Positions 60,930-64,000 of a stretch of 64,000 bases of DNA are shown piece after piece. Both the position numbers and the translations under genes were made by a program. Below the pieces are notes generated by a model that was given only the letters and a program-made list of their open reading frames with translations, made no database searches and had not been told where the DNA came from. Position 1 is the stretch's first letter. Each line of letters begins with the position of its first letter. The DNA is taken from positions 2,480,001 to 2,544,000 of the forward strand of contig AP014718.1 of assembly GCA_002370555.1 (NCBI GenBank), given 5' to 3'. Origin of the DNA: Arthrobacter sp. Hiyo4 (lineage in GTDB: Bacteria > Actinomycetota > Actinomycetes > Actinomycetales > Micrococcaceae).

Positions 60930-61773
60930 ATGCGAAAAGCCTCGGCCCTGTCCCGCTTTGTCGTCTCTGGAATTGCGGTAGCAGCGCTCCTGGGCGGCTG
61001 CAGAGAGTCCCAGCAGCCACACCAGACTCTGGCGTGGCAGCCCCGGGCAGGCGGCCGTGGCCGGCGCATACCAGGCCCGCGGCGGCGATCCGCTCGGCCT
61101 GTCTCCCGGTTCTGTGTACCGCAACCCGGCCAGCGGGCGTGAGGAGGTGGTGGTGGCGGACATGCGGCACACTGCCCTCCTGATCGGCGATTCCCAATCC
61201 GAACCTACTGACGGGTGGCCACGTCTTGGCCTTGCCGCCGTTGGCTACAAAATCCACTTCTGCGGGCTCGGAGGAACGGGATTCGTGGCATCAAACGGCA
61301 AGACGGGCAACTACATCGACGCCTTGCAGCGCGGCGACTGGAAGCTGCCGTACGGGACGCCCGCGCTGATCGTCATCCAGGGCGGCGGCAACGATGCCGC
61401 GCACGGCGCTACCGATGCCCAGATCGTGGCCAACGCCGACCGGCTGATCGGCGCACTACGGGAACGCTATCCGGGCGCCAGGATGGCCATGATCGGCACC
61501 CTGGCCCGCGGCGCCAACTACGTTGGCGGGCGGAGGACCCAAGTGGACGCGCTGCTGGGCACGGTGTCCGCCAGGAACGGCATACCCTTTGTGGGCGTGG
61601 GCGACTGGCTGTCGAAGTACAACCTCGCGAAGAACCTGGCAGATGCCGTCCACATGGATGCCGCAGGCCGCAGGTCGCTGGGCGGGCTGCTTGGATCCAG
61701 GCTCAGGCAGCTGGGGCTCGAAGGCCCGCCGCTGGACGGAACAGCCCCGGTGGCAGCCACCCCGGCGGACTGA
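60930..61773 (+). CDS. SGNH/GDSL-hydrolase lipoprotein
   Basis: Secreted serine esterase/acyl hydrolase of the SGNH class. Signal peptide FVVSGIAVAALLGGC ends in a lipobox cysteine. Block I is LLIGDSQSEPTDG, block III IVIQGGGNDAAHG, and block V DAVHMDAAGRR with Asp and His of the triad. One G/C deletion near 61040 breaks the frame; the repaired join is TLAWQPPGQAAVAGAYQARG. About 281 residues. Substrate unknown, possibly a cell-wall acetyl group. Confidence 0.82.
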
Positions 61774-61810
61774 ACGGACTCCCGGCGGACCGAACGGAAT
61801 CTTAATAGCG

Positions 61811-61842
61811 ATGGAGCCGGTGCCCTGGGGCACCGGCTCCAT
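61811..61842. terminator. Bidirectional terminator
   Basis: Perfect 15 bp stem ATGGAGCCGGTGCCC / GGGCACCGGCTCCAT with a 2-nt loop TG between the convergent SGNH gene and the peptide ABC ATPase gene. Confidence 0.8.
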
Positions 61843-61868
61843 CTATGACTCAGGATGCTGCGGCCGGA

Positions 61869-63590
61869 TCAGGCCACTTCGGGCGGAAGCATGAGCTTCG
61901 CACCGGGAATGGCGTTGAGCAGTGCCTTGGTGTAGTCCTGCTGAGGGGACTCAAAGACATCGTCCGTGGAACCGGTCTCCACCAGCTTGCCCTTTTCCAT
62001 CACACAGACGTGGTCGGCAATCTGCCGCACCACAGCCAGGTCATGGGTGATAAAGAGATAGGTCAGCCCGAGGTTGGCCTGCAGGTCCGCGAGCAGGTTG
62101 AGTACCTGCGCCTGGACCAGCACGTCCAGCGCGGACACGGCCTCGTCGCAGATGATCACCTCGGGATCCAGGGCCAGCGCACGCGCGATTGCAACGCGCT
62201 GGCGCTGGCCGCCGGAGAGCTCGTTCGGGTACCGCTGCATAGCGGACTGCGGCAGTGCCACCTGGTCCAGCAGTTCCCGAACTTTCTTCTCGCGGCTCGC
62301 GGCATCACCGATTTTGTGGACCCGCAAGGGCTCCTCGATGGTGCGGAAGATGTTGTACATCGGGTCTAGGGAGCCGTAAGGATCCTGGAAAATCGGCTGC
62401 ACCCGCCGCCTGAACTTGAAGAGTTCCGAGGACTTCAGCAGCGACGTGTCGACGCCATCGAAAAGGATCTTCCCATCGGTAGGAGCTTCAAGCTGCAGCA
62501 CCATCTTTGCCACAGTGGACTTGCCCGAGCCGGACTCCCCCACAATGGCCGTGGTGGTACCCCGCTTAACATCGAAGCTCACCCCGTCAACAGCCGCGAA
62601 GTCCGTCGTTTTCCCCAGCCCCTGGCGGAGCTTGTAGACCTTGCGCAGGTCCTGGATCTGCAGGACGTTGTCCGCGGCAGCTACCTCCGGAGCAGGAGCC
62701 AGCAGGTCTGACGCTTCGAGACCCTGCTCCTTGGCGACCTGGATCCGTCGGCTCGCCAGTGACGGGGCGGACTCAACCAGCCGCTTGGTGTACGGGTGCT
62801 GCGGGTTCTGGAGCAGTGCCAGCGAAGGTCCAGCCTCCACCACCTGCCCGCGGTACATCACCACAACCTTGTCCGCCCGTTCTGCGGCGAGCCCGAGGTC
62901 ATGAGTGATCAGCAGGACGGCTGTGCCCAGGTCCGTGGTCATGGTGTCCAGGTGATCCAGGATCTGCCGCTGGACCGTGACGTCAAGTGCCGACGTCGGC
63001 TCATCCGCGATCAGCAGGCGTGGCTGGCAGGAAAGTCCGATTGCAATGAGGGCACGCTGGCGCATACCGCCGGAGAACTCGTGTGGGTATTGCTTGGCGC
63101 GCCGGTGGGCATCCGGCAGTCCGGCCTCGGATAGAACCTGGGCGACATCATCCGGGCCGCTGGGCCGGCCGTTGGCGCGGAGGGTTTCCTTGACCTGGTA
63201 GCCGATCTTCCAGACCGGGTTCAGGTTGGACATGGGGTCCTGCGGGACCATACCGATCGTATTGCCCCGCAGTTCGATCATCCGCTGCTCCGACGCGTGG
63301 GCGATGTCCTCGCCGTCGAGCAGGATCTGTCCGGCGGAAACGCGGCCGTTGTTGGGCAGCAGGCCGATGGCGGCGAGTGCCGTCGTCGACTTGCCCGAAC
63401 CCGACTCCCCCACGATGGCCACAGTTTCGCCCGGCATGATGGTCAGGTGCGCGTTGCGGACTGCCTGCACTTCACCGCTACCGGTGGTGAACGTGATGGC
63501 CAGGTCGCGGATTTCCAGCAGTGGCTTCACTCCCGCAGCCCCGGCCTCATCGATGTGGATTTCTGGAGTAGTCATCTCTTTCTCTCTCAT
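61869..63590 (-). CDS. Fused dipeptide/oligopeptide ABC transporter ATPase (DppD-DppF type)
   Basis: 573 residues, uninterrupted, two ATPase domains in one chain. Domain 1: Walker A GESGSGKSTTALAA, signature FSGGMRQRALIAIGL, Walker [14 protein letters not shown]. Domain 2: [29 protein letters not shown], Walker B VIICDEAVSALDV. Each is followed by the oligopeptide-type C-terminal tail (NPQHPYTKRLVESAP and SPQQDYTKALLNAIPG). Its ATG region overlaps the permease stop. ATP-powered peptide or nickel-type import. Confidence 0.93.
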   Translation of the reverse strand: MREKEMTTPEIHIDEAGAAGVKPLLEIRDLAITFTTGSGEVQAVRNAHLTIMPGETVAIVGESGSGKSTTALAAIGLLPNNGRVSAGQILLDGEDIAHASEQRMIELRGNTIGMVPQDPMSNLNPVWKIGYQVKETLRANGRPSGPDDVAQVLSEAGLPDAHRRAKQYPHEFSGGMRQRALIAIGLSCQPRLLIADEPTSALDVTVQRQILDHLDTMTTDLGTAVLLITHDLGLAAERADKVVVMYRGQVVEAGPSLALLQNPQHPYTKRLVESAPSLASRRIQVAKEQGLEASDLLAPAPEVAAADNVLQIQDLRKVYKLRQGLGKTTDFAAVDGVSFDVKRGTTTAIVGESGSGKSTVAKMVLQLEAPTDGKILFDGVDTSLLKSSELFKFRRRVQPIFQDPYGSLDPMYNIFRTIEEPLRVHKIGDAASREKKVRELLDQVALPQSAMQRYPNELSGGQRQRVAIARALALDPEVIICDEAVSALDVLVQAQVLNLLADLQANLGLTYLFITHDLAVVRQIADHVCVMEKGKLVETGSTDDVFESPQQDYTKALLNAIPGAKLMLPPEVA

Positions 63591-64000
63591 CGCTGGCGGC
63601 TCTTCGGATCGAGGGCGTCACGGACAGCGTCGCCAAGCATAATAAAGCTCAGGACGGTAATGGACAGCGCCGCCGCCGGATAGAGCATGATTTCCGGCCT
63701 GGTTCGAATGGAAGCCTGTGCACCCGCGATGTCGTTGCCCCAGGACATGATGCTCTGCGGCAGGCCGATGCCCAGGAAGGACAGGGTGGCTTCCGCCACG
63801 ATGAAAACACCCAGTTCCAGGGTAGCCAGGACGATAATCGGGGCCAGGGCGTTAGGGAGGACGTGGCGGACCAGCGCCCCAAACTTCGAAACGCCCAACG
63901 AGCGGGCGGCCGTCACAAAGTCGGCATTGCGCACTTCAATGACCGCGCCGCGCGTGATGCGTGCCATCTGCGGCCAAGCCAGCAGCGAAATAACAAACAC
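63587..64000 (-). CDS. Dipeptide ABC transporter permease DppC-type, partial
   Basis: The 3' part of a BPD_transp_1 permease; the 5' end lies beyond the right window edge. EVRNADFVTAARSLGVSKFG is the EAA loop, followed by RHVLPNALAPIIVLATLELG, LSFLGIGLPQSIMSWGNDIA and the C-terminal helix LSITVLSFIMLGDAVRDALD with DPKSRQ. The ATG at 64000 is internal to the family, not the true start. Same operon as the fused ATPase. Confidence 0.92.
   Translation of the reverse strand: MFVISLLAWPQMARITRGAVIEVRNADFVTAARSLGVSKFGALVRHVLPNALAPIIVLATLELGVFIVAEATLSFLGIGLPQSIMSWGNDIAGAQASIRTRPEIMLYPAAALSITVLSFIMLGDAVRDALDPKSRQR

Overview
The window is a contiguous piece of a high-GC actinobacterial chromosome. The coding regions have strongly G/C-biased third codon positions. 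The gene set is actinobacterial: DUF3107 and DUF3117 proteins, an HxxxCxxC anti-sigma factor beside a SigE-type sigma factor, a MoeZ-type sulfurtransferase, a coproporphyrin-dependent heme pathway, and many T-A-x-x-x-T -10 boxes only 5-7 nt before start codons. Protein sequences and gene order look like Arthrobacter/Pseudarthrobacter (Micrococcaceae); that genus call comes from recognition, not from a search. I see no tRNA, rRNA, insertion sequence, prophage, CRISPR array or obvious transferred island.

A caution governs the whole annotation. More than 30 genes, most of them housekeeping, are broken by single-base deletions. Wherever I could reconstruct the site, restoring one base (almost always G or C, in a short G/C run) joins the frames into a normal protein. 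I treat these as probable consensus errors, so each affected gene is listed once over its full reconstructed span with the break noted.

Layout. 1-3130: AdnA-like helicase, alkyltransferase-like protein and a DnaQ-type exonuclease. 3436-5884: an amino-acid ABC importer. 6008-18382: a heme cluster (hemL, an LLM flavoprotein, hemB, hemD, hemC, cpfC/hemH, chdC/hemQ, a mucin-like anchored protein, cgoX/hemY, hemE, with hemA divergent), enough to go from glutamyl-tRNA to heme by the coproporphyrin route. 18393-18500: a four-unit inverted repeat. 18511-24875: moeZ, regulators and a thiamine block (thiO-thiS-thiG behind a TPP riboswitch, thiE divergent). 24940-29318: RNB exoribonuclease, DEAD-box RNA helicase with an unusual leader, and an orphan DNA methyltransferase. 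29372-32394: a small secreted protein, a PHP phosphoesterase and aminopeptidase P. 32593-35894: a sugar ABC importer behind a LacI-type operator. 36017-46041: a block with the same gene neighbours as the Mycobacterium tuberculosis lpqY-sugAB / mrp / tatB / rseA / sigE / Rv1220c / Rv1211-Rv1205 region. 46159-49468: a gluABCD-type glutamate importer with a hairpin inside the operon. 49529-58207: lysine/DAP genes dapE, dapD and dapC, galE, gltA and fdxA. 58342-64000: a small conserved protein, typA, an SGNH-hydrolase lipoprotein, and the start of a peptide ABC importer that runs off the right edge.

No clear new defence or mobile system is present. The best leads are regulatory DNA: a palindrome in front of chdC, the inverted-repeat clusters, the helicase leader, an inverted repeat at gluA, the intra-operon hairpin after gluB, and the mucin-like protein inside the heme cluster.
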